A DNA stretch of 64,000 bases from contig NZ_CP139421.1 in the NCBI RefSeq assembly GCF_034119865.1, positions 5,827,455 to 5,891,454 on the forward strand. The letters run 5' to 3'. Shown here in pieces: positions 20,585-29,113 of this stretch. Numbering within the stretch: position 1 is the first letter of the stretch; every line of letters starts with the position of its first letter. The translations under genes were made by a program, and so were the position numbers. Source of the stretch: Algoriphagus sp. NG3 (GTDB lineage: Bacteria; Bacteroidota; Bacteroidia; Cytophagales; Cyclobacteriaceae). Under the pieces are notes generated by a model. It was not told where the DNA came from, did no database searches, and saw only the letters and a program-made list of their open reading frames with translations.

Positions 20585-20590
20585 GGAATC
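20538..20590 (-). pseudogene. Truncated tRNA-Lys-like remnant, copy 2
   Basis: It has the same structure as the remnant at 19958-20010, but its 5' acceptor strand is GATTCCG, identical to the intact tRNA-Lys. The D arm is intact; the T stem and 3' acceptor strand are missing. Confidence 0.65.
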
Positions 20591-20723
20591 ATATTACTCT
20601 GAATATTTTCAGAAAATTTAACCACCAAGAGGTGATTTAAACCTTTCAAATTGACTCCTTGGCCTTGCTTTTTGCCAGATCATTGCCGTAATTGGACTGC
20701 AAAAATAAGGGGACAAATTTTAA

Positions 20724-21449
20724 ATGCCAAACGTGAAATCAATCTTTCTTACAAAACTTTTGATATTTTTATCGATATCTCTGCAAAGTATTCATTGTCA
20801 AGCAGATGTAATTGATCTAAAAATAGCAGATTCTTTGTTCAATAACAGAAGCTACAAAGAGGCGATGCTTATTTACGATTCAAACTACAAATCGGGGATA
20901 TATTCCCCTGCAATGCTCCTGAAAATGGCTTTCATAGCTGAGGGGACAGGGGATAATGAGCGGGCTACGCTTTATCTTAGTAAATACTACGATATGGCTC
21001 CCAATCCTCAGGTAATTACTAAGATGAAAAGTCTTACAGGGCAAAGTTCTCTGGAGGGATTTGAGGTTAGCGATGGGCAGAGGTTTATGATCTTCCTGAC
21101 AGAATACCAGGAATATATCGTGGGCTTCTTGGCGTTTTGTCTTGTGATTTCTATCATCATCAGTTGGTTTACCGGAAGCAAGACGAATAAGACACAGACT
21201 TTCTGGCCCACTATTCTGCTGATCGTATTGATCTTTTTTGCCAATAATTTTCTGAATGGACCTAGAACGGGGTTGATTACACGAAGCCCGACCTTTATTG
21301 TGACTAAGCCTTCTGCGGGTGGTGAGCTCGTGGATAGGGTGGAGCCTGGTCACCGTGTCAGGATCAAATCGTCAAAGGATATATGGTACGAAGTCGAGTG
21401 GAAGGATAAAAGTGCTTATATCAAAAAGGAATTCGTAACCAGACTTTAA
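20724..21449 (+). CDS. Membrane protein with TPR-like N-terminus and C-terminal SH3-like domain (BatE-like)
   Basis: A 241-residue protein with a signal peptide (ending ...SIHCQA) and a TPR-like helical repeat region (ADSLFNNRSYKEAMLIYDSNY, then AFIAEGTGDNERATLYLSKYY). Two membrane segments follow (IVGFLAFCLVISIIISWF and TILLIVLIFFANNF), then a C-terminal SH3-like domain (GLITRSPTFIVTKPSAGGEL ... WYEVEWKDKSAYIKKEFV). This order resembles BatE of the Bacteroides aerotolerance operon. No other bat genes or MoxR ATPase are adjacent, so the role is open. Confidence 0.7.
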   Translation: MPNVKSIFLTKLLIFLSISLQSIHCQADVIDLKIADSLFNNRSYKEAMLIYDSNYKSGIYSPAMLLKMAFIAEGTGDNERATLYLSKYYDMAPNPQVITKMKSLTGQSSLEGFEVSDGQRFMIFLTEYQEYIVGFLAFCLVISIIISWFTGSKTNKTQTFWPTILLIVLIFFANNFLNGPRTGLITRSPTFIVTKPSAGGELVDRVEPGHRVRIKSSKDIWYEVEWKDKSAYIKKEFVTRL

Positions 21450-21517
21450 TCCACATTAAGTGATGGCTTTTGACCATTGCTGGCATTTTTCAGTATGCCC
21501 TAAGTTAGGTAAGAACA

Positions 21518-21547
21518 CAAAAAAAGCCCCACAATCCTGAGGGGCTT
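21518..21547 (-). terminator. Intrinsic terminator of the DUF1080 operon
   Basis: On the minus strand AGCCCC pairs with GGGGCT and is followed by TTTTTTTG, 23 bp after the DUF1080 stop codon. Confidence 0.8.
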
Positions 21548-21569
21548 ATTCTAGTGTATTTATAACTTT

Positions 21570-22310
21570 TTACAGTTCCTTGATCATCACATTCTTAAAG
21601 TGAACTACATCTCCGTGGTCTTGGAGTGCTATTTTACCTTTCTTAAACGTCCCGAAATTCGGCATATCCTTAAATTTACTTCCAGCGATGAGGGCTTCCC
21701 ATTCTGGAGTCCAAAGTGTAGTGCTTACTATCGTGGTACCATTAAGAACAAACTCAAGTTGACCGTCTTTACTGATGATCTCTGCAGAGTTCCACTCTCC
21801 ATAAGGCTTCACAGTCTCTTCACTGCTTACGATAAGGTCGTAAAGGTCTCCGGCTCTATGGCTGATGATTTTGGCGTCAGGATGGCCTTCATTGTCCAAA
21901 ACCTGCATTTCTAAACCCGTATTATAGGTGTTTTCATACTCTGGTGCTTCGTGAACATAGAATATCAATCCACTATTGCCGTTTTGGGAAATTTTCCAAT
22001 CGTATTTTAAATGGAAATTATCGAACTCTTCATTGGTAACAATGTCCCCTCCGTCTCCGTCCTGCCATTTATCTTTGTTTTCGGCATCAAGATAGACTTC
22101 ACCATTTTCGATTTTCCAGGCATTGCCTACTTCACCTCCACCGTATCCATGCCAGTTTGAGAAATCATTATTGGCAAATAAGTCCACCCATTCTTGGGTT
22201 GGAGCATCTGCTACAGTGATTTCCTCCGTTTCTGTTTCTATTGCTTTTTCGCCAGAACAGGAAGCTAGAACGGCGGCAAGTGCCGCTACTAAAATATACT
22301 GCTTATTCAT
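21570..22310 (-). CDS. DUF1080 (3-keto-disaccharide hydrolase family) lipoprotein
   Basis: A 246-residue lipoprotein (lipobox Cys18 in LAAVLASC) with one concanavalin-like DUF1080 domain. Family segments include WVDLFANNDFSNWHGYG, WKIENGEVYLD, FDNFHLKYDWKIS and NSGLIFYVHE. DUF1080 enzymes include hydrolases acting on 3-keto-glucosides, and the oxidase and dehydrogenase genes nearby support that reading here. It starts one base after the cytochrome c stop, so the two are coupled. It is the last gene of a four-gene minus-strand operon. Confidence 0.88.
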   Translation of the reverse strand: MNKQYILVAALAAVLASCSGEKAIETETEEITVADAPTQEWVDLFANNDFSNWHGYGGGEVGNAWKIENGEVYLDAENKDKWQDGDGGDIVTNEEFDNFHLKYDWKISQNGNSGLIFYVHEAPEYENTYNTGLEMQVLDNEGHPDAKIISHRAGDLYDLIVSSEETVKPYGEWNSAEIISKDGQLEFVLNGTTIVSTTLWTPEWEALIAGSKFKDMPNFGTFKKGKIALQDHGDVVHFKNVMIKEL

Positions 22311-22311
22311 C

Positions 22312-22740
22312 TTATTTTTTCAATAAAAGGATATAGCTTACCATGTCCTTTGCATCTTCCATGCTTAGGTTTGGATGCGGGGACATCGGGATTTCCCCCC
22401 ATACACCTACACCGCCTTCTATTACTTTTTTGGCGAGCATTTCGATGTTCTCGTCTGTAGTTTCATACTTAGCAGCTACATCCGCATAGGAAGGCCCTAC
22501 TATCTTCCTCTCTACCATATGGCAAGAGGTACAGTCTGAAGATTTTACCTTAGCCAACCCTTTGATGTAAATAGGATCATCCTGGTATTTTTCTTCTAGA
22601 CTCATTTCTTTCTCAGGAGCAGCTGGAGCGACTACCGTTTCTGATTGATTGCTTTCAGAAGTTTTTTCTCCGCCTCCGCAGGCAAATGTGAATCCTGCCA
22701 GAGCTACTAGGGCAAGGTTTAAAGGTTTTGTGATTTTCAT
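22312..22740 (-). CDS. Lipoprotein c-type cytochrome (class I)
   Basis: A 142-residue lipoprotein (Cys21) with a Ala/Pro/Glu-rich linker and one cytochrome c domain: heme-binding Cys70-Thr-Ser-Cys73-His74, and a distal Met in GEIPMSPHPNLS. It ends with the family helix DAKDMVSYILLLKK. It is a plausible electron acceptor for the GMC dehydrogenase encoded across the divergent promoter region. It lies between the TIM-barrel gene and the DUF1080 gene in one operon. Confidence 0.92.
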   Translation of the reverse strand: MKITKPLNLALVALAGFTFACGGGEKTSESNQSETVVAPAAPEKEMSLEEKYQDDPIYIKGLAKVKSSDCTSCHMVERKIVGPSYADVAAKYETTDENIEMLAKKVIEGGVGVWGEIPMSPHPNLSMEDAKDMVSYILLLKK

Positions 22741-22769
22741 TAAGTTGGATATTAAAATTGATTGAGTGT

Positions 22770-23822
22770 TTAGATTCCTAATATTCTTTTGTTGAATTCC
22801 TCATCTGCGCCTCTTCCTGCAAAGTCGTCAAATGCTTTTTCGGTGACATTTATAATGTGTGAGGCAATAAATGGAGCGCCTTCTGCAGCTCCCTGCTCAG
22901 GGTGCTTGATGGCACATTCCCATTCTAAAACGGCCCAACCATCATAATCGTACTGCGAAAGTTTGCTAAAAATTCCACTAAAATCAACTTGTCCATCTCC
23001 CAAAGATCTGAATCGCCCTGCGCGTTCTACCCATCCTTGATACCCGCCATATACTCCTTGCTTGCCGGATGGGTTGAATTCAGCGTCTTTTACGTGGAAC
23101 ATCTTGATTCTTTCGTGATAGAAATCAATGAATTGTAAGTAGTCCAGGCATTGCAAAACAAAATGGCTTGGGTCATAGAGTATGTTTGCCCGCTTGTGAT
23201 GATTTACCTTATCTAGAAACATTTCAAATGTAACTCCATCATGTAAATCTTCTCCCGGATGAAGTTCATAGCATACATCTACTCCATAATTATCGAATTC
23301 ATCTAATATTGGAGTCCATCTTTTGGCCAGTTCCGTAAAGCCTGTCTCTACCAGGCCTGCCGGACGCTGAGGCCAAGGATATACTGTATGCCACATAAGT
23401 GCCCCTGAAAAGGTAGCATGAGCGGTAAGCCCCATATTGCTGGAAGCTTTTGCCGCATATTTCAGCTGCTGGACTGCCCAGTCTGTTTTGCCCTTCAGAT
23501 TTCCTTTAAGATGGTCTGGGGCAAACCCGTCAAACAACTCATTATATGCCGGATGTACGGCTACCAACTGTCCTTGAAGATGAGTAGAGAGTTCTGTGAG
23601 CTCTAGTCCGGCTTCTTTGACAACACCAGTGATCTCATCTGCATAAGTTTTACTTTCTGCTGCTTTTTGCAAATCAATCATCCGGGGATCCCAAGAGGGG
23701 ATTTGCACGCCTGCATAGCCGAGATCAGCCATGTAGTTGCAGATGTTTTTTAGGTTGTTGAAGGGTTCAGCATCATCAATAAATTGGGCGAGGAAAATCG
23801 CAGGGCCTTTAATTGTCTTCAT
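22770..23822 (-). CDS. Sugar phosphate isomerase/epimerase-like TIM-barrel protein (cytoplasmic)
   Basis: A 350-residue AP-endonuclease-2-fold protein with metal-ligand motifs in order: CYELHPGEDLHDG (Glu), ILYDPSHFVLQ (Asp, His), MFHVKDAEF (His, Asp) and AVLEWECAIKHPEQG (Glu). It lacks a signal peptide, unlike the two TIM-barrel proteins encoded on the plus side of the locus. Members next to Gfo/Idh/MocA dehydrogenases act on keto sugars or inositols. The exact reaction is not known. It follows the dehydrogenase gene by 32 bp. Confidence 0.88.
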   Translation of the reverse strand: MKTIKGPAIFLAQFIDDAEPFNNLKNICNYMADLGYAGVQIPSWDPRMIDLQKAAESKTYADEITGVVKEAGLELTELSTHLQGQLVAVHPAYNELFDGFAPDHLKGNLKGKTDWAVQQLKYAAKASSNMGLTAHATFSGALMWHTVYPWPQRPAGLVETGFTELAKRWTPILDEFDNYGVDVCYELHPGEDLHDGVTFEMFLDKVNHHKRANILYDPSHFVLQCLDYLQFIDFYHERIKMFHVKDAEFNPSGKQGVYGGYQGWVERAGRFRSLGDGQVDFSGIFSKLSQYDYDGWAVLEWECAIKHPEQGAAEGAPFIASHIINVTEKAFDDFAGRGADEEFNKRILGI

Positions 23823-23854
23823 TTTTGTTAGGTTAAAAGATTAGGTTTAAGATT

Positions 23855-25024
23855 TTATTTTTCAACTACAAAGGGAGTCCATTTCATTTCTGACTCATTA
23901 CTTTTCAATACTTGGTCTATAAATGCCATCCCTCGGATACCATCTTCTATTCCGGGATAGTCTTCCCATTCAGGTTTCGGGATTTCTCCCGCCCGATCTG
24001 CATAGATACAGCGGGCAAAGTTTCTATACAAATTGGCAAATGCTTCCACATATCCTTCTGGGTGCCCGGCAGGGGTTCTTGTGTTTTCATTTGCCAGCGA
24101 GCCTAGATAGCCTGTTCCAGCTCTATAGATCTGATCCGGACCATCCGGCCATCTGGCGATCAAGCTATTATTTAACTCTTGTTCCCATTCCAATCCTCCT
24201 TTTTCTCCATACACCCGGATCCGTAGATTGTTCTCAGCACCGGTATCAGTCTGAGAGGCGGTCAATACTCCTGATGCTCCGTTTTCGAATCTTAATAAAA
24301 CCACCCCGTCATCATCTAAAGCTCTTCCATCTACCTTGATATACAGGTCTGCGCAGATCGATTTCACTTGTTGACCTGATACATATTCTGCCAAGTGAAA
24401 AGCATGGGTGCCGATATCCCCCATACATCCTGCCAACCCGTTCCGTGTAGGGTCTGTCCTCCATTCTGCCTGCTTGTTGTTCTCGGATTCCAGTAGTTTC
24501 CAAAGCCAGCCTTGAGGGTATTCTACATAGACTTTCCTCACTTTGCCGATTTGGCCTTCAGCGATCATCTGCTTGGCCTGCTTGATCATAGGATAGCCAG
24601 AATAGGTGTGGGTCAATAAGAATCGCTTGTCTGAAGCTTTTACTATGTGATATAGTTCTTTTGCTTCCTGATAATTAAGGGTAAGTGGTTTGTCCAATGC
24701 TACGTGGAAACCGTGTTTAAGTGCTTTTACAGTTGGATCGAAGTGTACATTGTTGGGCGTGACAATTACTACTACATCAATCCTTTCGTTTTCAGGAAGC
24801 TCCAGTTCCCGGGCAAACATCTCATCATAATTGGAGTAGACCCTGTCAGGATCCAGCATAAGTTCTTTGCCTCGTAGTTTTGATTTTTCGGGATTGGAAC
24901 TGAATGCACCTGCTGCTAATTCAAACATTCCATCCATCAATGCTCCATTTAAATGTATGGCTCCTATAAAAGATCCGGGACCTCCACCGATTAGTCCGAT
25001 TTTTAGTTTTTGTGAAGATGACAT
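23855..25024 (-). CDS. Gfo/Idh/MocA-family NAD(P)-dependent oxidoreductase
   Basis: A 389-residue dehydrogenase with an N-terminal Rossmann motif (IGLIGGGPGSFIGAIHLNGA), VVIVTPNNVHFDPTVKALKHG, the catalytic-type Lys in ALDKPLTLNYQEA, and the C-terminal substrate domain with GDIGTHAFHLAEYVSG. It has no signal peptide. In 3-keto-sugar loci such enzymes interconvert 3-keto and reduced sugars or act as glycosidases through transient oxidation. It is the first gene of the minus operon (dehydrogenase, TIM, cytochrome c, DUF1080). Confidence 0.9.
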   Translation of the reverse strand: MSSSQKLKIGLIGGGPGSFIGAIHLNGALMDGMFELAAGAFSSNPEKSKLRGKELMLDPDRVYSNYDEMFARELELPENERIDVVVIVTPNNVHFDPTVKALKHGFHVALDKPLTLNYQEAKELYHIVKASDKRFLLTHTYSGYPMIKQAKQMIAEGQIGKVRKVYVEYPQGWLWKLLESENNKQAEWRTDPTRNGLAGCMGDIGTHAFHLAEYVSGQQVKSICADLYIKVDGRALDDDGVVLLRFENGASGVLTASQTDTGAENNLRIRVYGEKGGLEWEQELNNSLIARWPDGPDQIYRAGTGYLGSLANENTRTPAGHPEGYVEAFANLYRNFARCIYADRAGEIPKPEWEDYPGIEDGIRGMAFIDQVLKSNESEMKWTPFVVEK

Positions 25025-25277
25025 GTGGGAAAAGACTTAATTTTCGGGATTTTAATGCTTGAAATAGTTGATTCCTGGGGGAAAAACCTTCGTTTTTCAA
25101 ATGAATTGATATAGTAATTGATCAAAAGCTCCATCAGTGTATGAATGGCTTTGCCTGTATGAGAAAAGCCTTTGCTTGGACAGCCAATTGAACTGCCTAA
25201 AATAGTCCAAAATAGCTAAATTTTAAACTTTACATGGTACTTTAAGACCTGTAAAATATCCAAAGACAATTAAACCT
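25025..25277. promoter_or_regulatory. Divergent control region of the 3-keto-sugar locus
   Basis: This 253-bp region separates the two divergent operons and must carry both promoters. No clean TTG/TAnnTTTG pair was found on either strand, and no regulator gene is adjacent. The region is AT-rich, with no strong palindrome. Confidence 0.5.
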
Positions 25278-26501
25278 ATGAATATCACTACCAAGCTGCG
25301 TCTTTCTTTTATGATGTTTTTGGAATTTTTTATCTGGAGTTCTTGGTTTGTCACGTTGGGAACATTTTTGGGATCCAGTCTTCTGGCTAAAGATCAGGAA
25401 ATCTCACTTGCTTTTTCTACCCAGTCGTTTGGAGCGATCATCGCTCCCTTTGTAGTGGGGTTAATAGCCGATCGGTATTTTCATGCCCAGAGGATACTTG
25501 GCGTAATACATATTCTAGGTGCTGGACTGATGCTGGTCCTCTACAATATCACCGATTTTGATGTTTTCTTCCCGGTGCTTTTGCTCTATATGATTCTCTT
25601 TATGCCTACCCTTGCTTTGGTTAATTCTATATCGTTTAACCAAATGAAAAACCCCGCAAAAGAGTTTTCGGTAATCAGGGTGTGGGGCACTATAGGCTGG
25701 ATCTCCGCTGGATTGCTGATCAGTTTCATGTCGTGGGACAGTCAGGAGGGACTCAGAGAGGGGTTGTTGCGAAATACTTGGCTGATGGCTGCTATCAGTT
25801 CATTGATACTGGGATTGTTTAGCTTCACCCTTCCACATACACCGCCAAAAGCCAGGTTAGCCCAAGACTTCAAATTTTCAGAGGTACTGGGATTAGATGC
25901 ATTGGACATGCTGAAACATAGGAATTATGCGGTGTTTTTTGTCTCGTCTATATTTATATGTGTGCCTCTGGCTTTTTATTATCAAAATACCAGTCCATTT
26001 CTCACGGAAATAGGCATGGAAAACTCTACCGGGAAAATGGCTATGGGGCAGGTTTCAGAGGTTGTGTTTATGCTAGCTCTCCCAGCATTCTTTTCCAGAT
26101 TTGGATTAAAAAAGACACTTGCTGTAGCCATGCTTGCCTGGGCTGTTCGCTATATTTTCTTTGCCTTTGGAGATGTGGATGAAAGCGTTTGGATGTTGAT
26201 GGTGGGCATAGCGCTGCATGGCATATGCTACGATTTCTTTTTTGTAAGCGGTCAGATCTATACGGATTTCCATGCTGGATCAAAGTACAAGTCATCTGCG
26301 CAAGGTCTGATCACCTTGGCCACCTATGGAGTGGGAATGCTTATTGGCTTCTGGGTAGCCGGATTTATCTCCAACTATTTTGTAATTGAAGAAGGATTTC
26401 ACAATTGGAAATCAATTTGGTTGCTTCCTGCTGGTTTTTCTGTTGTGGTTTTGCTACTTTTCGTGGCTCTTTTTAAGAGAGAACAAATAAACTCACAATA
26501 A
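25278..26501 (+). CDS. MFS transporter of the nucleoside:H+ symporter (NupG/XapB-like) family
   Basis: A 407-residue permease with about 12 membrane segments. The N-terminus (LSFMMFLEFFIWSSWFVTLG), FGAIIAPFVVGLIADRYF and FSVIRVWGTIGWISAGLLIS are typical of the nucleoside permease family. In Bacteroidota these transporters often sit in sugar catabolic loci, so the substrate here is more likely the product of glycoside oxidation or hydrolysis than a nucleoside; that is inference. It is the first gene of the plus operon, 10 bp before the next gene. Confidence 0.85.
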   Translation: MNITTKLRLSFMMFLEFFIWSSWFVTLGTFLGSSLLAKDQEISLAFSTQSFGAIIAPFVVGLIADRYFHAQRILGVIHILGAGLMLVLYNITDFDVFFPVLLLYMILFMPTLALVNSISFNQMKNPAKEFSVIRVWGTIGWISAGLLISFMSWDSQEGLREGLLRNTWLMAAISSLILGLFSFTLPHTPPKARLAQDFKFSEVLGLDALDMLKHRNYAVFFVSSIFICVPLAFYYQNTSPFLTEIGMENSTGKMAMGQVSEVVFMLALPAFFSRFGLKKTLAVAMLAWAVRYIFFAFGDVDESVWMLMVGIALHGICYDFFFVSGQIYTDFHAGSKYKSSAQGLITLATYGVGMLIGFWVAGFISNYFVIEEGFHNWKSIWLLPAGFSVVVLLLFVALFKREQINSQ

Positions 26502-26511
26502 AAAACCCCTC

Positions 26512-27390
26512 ATGACCAAACCTATTGACACAGGAAGAAGAGAATCTTTTAAGAAAGTTTTGCTTGGAGGAGCCGCATTTGGCGCCCTGTCTTCATTCGA
26601 AATGAAAGAAGAAAAACCTTATGAATTGAAAGGAAATGTTAATCATGGCGTATGTCACTGGTGTTTTCGTGATTACAGTTTGGAAGATTTCTGTGTAGAA
26701 GCAAAGAAAATCGGTATCAAAGGAATAGACTTGATTGGGCCAAATAACTGGCATATTCTGAAAAAGCATGGCTTGGATTCCTCCATGTGCAACGGAGCTG
26801 AGATCAGTCTTACGGAAGGATTTGGAGAAGTGAAATACCACGAGCAACTAATAAAAAATTACACGGAAATGATCCCTAAAGTAGCAGAGGCAGGCTATAA
26901 AAACCTGATTTGTTTCTCTGGAAATAGAAGGGGGATGGACGATGAGACAGGTTTGAAGAACTGTGTACAAGGTCTGGAAAAGCTTGTCCCATTAGCTGAA
27001 AAGCACGGAGTCATCCTCCAGATGGAACTTCTGAACAGCCGCGTAAACCATAAAGATTATTTATGCAGTAAGTCAGCTTTTGGCGTTGAGCTTTGTAAGC
27101 GATTGGGAAGTGAAAACTTCAAATTGTTATATGATATCTATCATATGCAGATTGATGAAGGGGATCTGATCAGAAGCATACAGGAAAACCATCAATATTT
27201 TGGACATTATCATACTGCTGGGAACCCGGGTAGAAATGAATTGGATGATACTCAGGAGATTTATTATCCTGCAGTGATGAAGGCAATTGTGGCTTCGGGC
27301 TTCAAAGGGTATGTGTCCCATGAATTTATCCCTAAATCAGAAGATAAAATGGCCTCATTGGCTCAGGGGGTTCAGATCTGTGACGTCTAA
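26512..27390 (+). CDS. Hydroxypyruvate-isomerase-like TIM-barrel protein with Tat-like signal
   Basis: A 292-residue protein. The N-terminus has a twin-arginine-like motif (GRRESFKKVLLGGAAFGAL), suggesting folded export. The barrel carries LQMELLNSR, LLYDIYHMQIDEG and GHYHTAGNPGRNELDD, motifs of the hydroxypyruvate isomerase (Hyi) branch with Glu/Asp/His metal ligands. Literature members include keto-sugar isomerases. Given the locus, the substrate may be a periplasmic keto-sugar. It lies 26 bp before the GMC gene. Confidence 0.85.
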   Translation: MTKPIDTGRRESFKKVLLGGAAFGALSSFEMKEEKPYELKGNVNHGVCHWCFRDYSLEDFCVEAKKIGIKGIDLIGPNNWHILKKHGLDSSMCNGAEISLTEGFGEVKYHEQLIKNYTEMIPKVAEAGYKNLICFSGNRRGMDDETGLKNCVQGLEKLVPLAEKHGVILQMELLNSRVNHKDYLCSKSAFGVELCKRLGSENFKLLYDIYHMQIDEGDLIRSIQENHQYFGHYHTAGNPGRNELDDTQEIYYPAVMKAIVASGFKGYVSHEFIPKSEDKMASLAQGVQICDV

Positions 27391-27416
27391 GTAACAATAA
27401 AAAAAAAACCATATTT

Positions 27417-29096
27417 ATGGCAAACGAATCATACGACGCAATTGTAGTTGGGTCAGGAATAAGTGGCGGATGGGCTGCCAAAGAATTGACAGAAAAAGGA
27501 CTTAAGGTCCTGATGCTCGAAAGAGGTCCAGATGTCAAACACGTAAAGGATTACAAGACTGCCACACTTCCCCCTTGGGAGGTTCCTCACAGAGGTAGAA
27601 GGACGCAGGAAATGCTCGAAAACCATCCCAATCTAAGAAGAGATTATGTCCTTAATGAACTTAACCTGGACTGGTGGGCTCATGAAGATGAATCTCCATA
27701 TGTAGAAGAAAAACCGTTCACCTGGTTTAGAGGGTATCAAGTAGGTGGTCGTTCTCTACTCTGGGGAAGGCAATCCTATAGGTGGTCTGATCTGGACTTT
27801 GAAGCAAATGCCAAAGAGGGTGTGGCTGTGGATTGGCCGATCCGATACAAGGATATTGCGCCTTGGTATTCGTATGTAGAGAAATTTGTAGGTGTATCAG
27901 GTTCCAAAGACGGTCTAGATGTACTTCCTGATGGCGAGTTCATGCCTCCTATGCCGATGAACTGCGTGGAAACTGATGCGGCAGAAAAAATAAAAGAGCA
28001 CTATAATGGAGCTAGGACGTGGACTATCGGTCGTCCTGCAAATATCACTCAGCCTTTGCCGGGAAGACCGGGATGCCAGTATAGAAACAAGTGTTCGTTG
28101 GGTTGCCCTTTTGGAGGGTATTTCAGTACTCAGGCATCCACTTTGCCAGCAGCTGAAGCTACAGGGAATTTGACGCTAAGACCTTGGTCTATTGTGAGAA
28201 GGCTGATTTATGATAAAGACACCAAAAAAGCCACGGGAGTTGAGATCGTGGATGGGCAAACTAACGAGACCATCGAATACAACGCGAAAATCATATTCCT
28301 CTGCGCTTCCGCATTTAATTCTACAGCCATTCTGATGCGTACTGCTACTGATGTGTGGCCTGGAGGTTTGGGAAGTAGCTCAGGAGAACTTGGTCATAAT
28401 GTGATGGACCATCATTTCAGACTGGGCGCAAGTGGTACTATGGACGGGTACGATGACAAGTATTATTTTGGTAGAAGACCTACAGGATTGTACATTCCGA
28501 GATTTCAGAATGTGGCAGGAGATAAGCGCGATTACCTTCGCGGATTTGGCTATCAGGGCGGTGCTAGCCGTAGTGGTTGGTCACGTGATGTAGCTGAATT
28601 GAATTTTGGAGCACCAATGAAAGAGGCTTTGACGCAGCCGGGCCCATGGTCAATGGGAATCACGGCGTTTGGTGAGATTCTTCCGTATCATGAAAATACA
28701 ATCAAACTCAGTGATTCGGTTAAAGATAAATGGGGGATGGAGGCACTGGTGATGGATGCCGAGATCAAGGACAATGAAATCAAGATGCGAAAGGATATGA
28801 TGGCAGATGCGGCTGAAATGCTCGAAGTAGCCGGATTTAAAAATATTAATGAGTACGATGCGGGATACACCTTTGGACAAGGTATTCATGAAATGGGCAC
28901 CGCTAGAATGGGAAGAGATCCGAAAACTTCTGTTCTTAATGGAAATAACCAGGTGTGGGAAGCTAAAAACGTATTTGTGACTGATGGAGCATGTATGACT
29001 TCAGCTGCAGCAGTGAATCCTTCACTTACCTACATGGCGTTGACGGCACGGGCGGCAGCCTTTGCAGTAGATGAATTGAAAAAGCAAAATCTCTAA
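27417..29096 (+). CDS. GMC-family FAD oxidoreductase (probable glycoside 3-dehydrogenase large subunit)
   Basis: A 559-residue flavoprotein. The FAD motif is IVVGSGISGGWAAKELTEKG, with ERG after it. A cysteine-containing segment CQYRNKCSLGCPFGGY and the C-terminal HEMGTARMGRDP and ACMTSAAAVNPSLTYMA place it with the membrane-linked GMC dehydrogenases (gluconate 2-dehydrogenase / glucoside 3-dehydrogenase type). It has no signal peptide of its own. Like related complexes, it is probably carried through the Tat system by the small subunit encoded 17 bp downstream. Confidence 0.9.
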   Translation: MANESYDAIVVGSGISGGWAAKELTEKGLKVLMLERGPDVKHVKDYKTATLPPWEVPHRGRRTQEMLENHPNLRRDYVLNELNLDWWAHEDESPYVEEKPFTWFRGYQVGGRSLLWGRQSYRWSDLDFEANAKEGVAVDWPIRYKDIAPWYSYVEKFVGVSGSKDGLDVLPDGEFMPPMPMNCVETDAAEKIKEHYNGARTWTIGRPANITQPLPGRPGCQYRNKCSLGCPFGGYFSTQASTLPAAEATGNLTLRPWSIVRRLIYDKDTKKATGVEIVDGQTNETIEYNAKIIFLCASAFNSTAILMRTATDVWPGGLGSSSGELGHNVMDHHFRLGASGTMDGYDDKYYFGRRPTGLYIPRFQNVAGDKRDYLRGFGYQGGASRSGWSRDVAELNFGAPMKEALTQPGPWSMGITAFGEILPYHENTIKLSDSVKDKWGMEALVMDAEIKDNEIKMRKDMMADAAEMLEVAGFKNINEYDAGYTFGQGIHEMGTARMGRDPKTSVLNGNNQVWEAKNVFVTDGACMTSAAAVNPSLTYMALTARAAAFAVDELKKQNL

Positions 29097-29113
29097 TCGT
29101 AAAAGCAAATACT

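Noticed and set aside
25278..26501. True nucleoside transport by the MFS protein
   Set aside because: Family similarity is to nucleoside permeases, but no nucleoside gene is near and the operon points to sugars; substrate left open.
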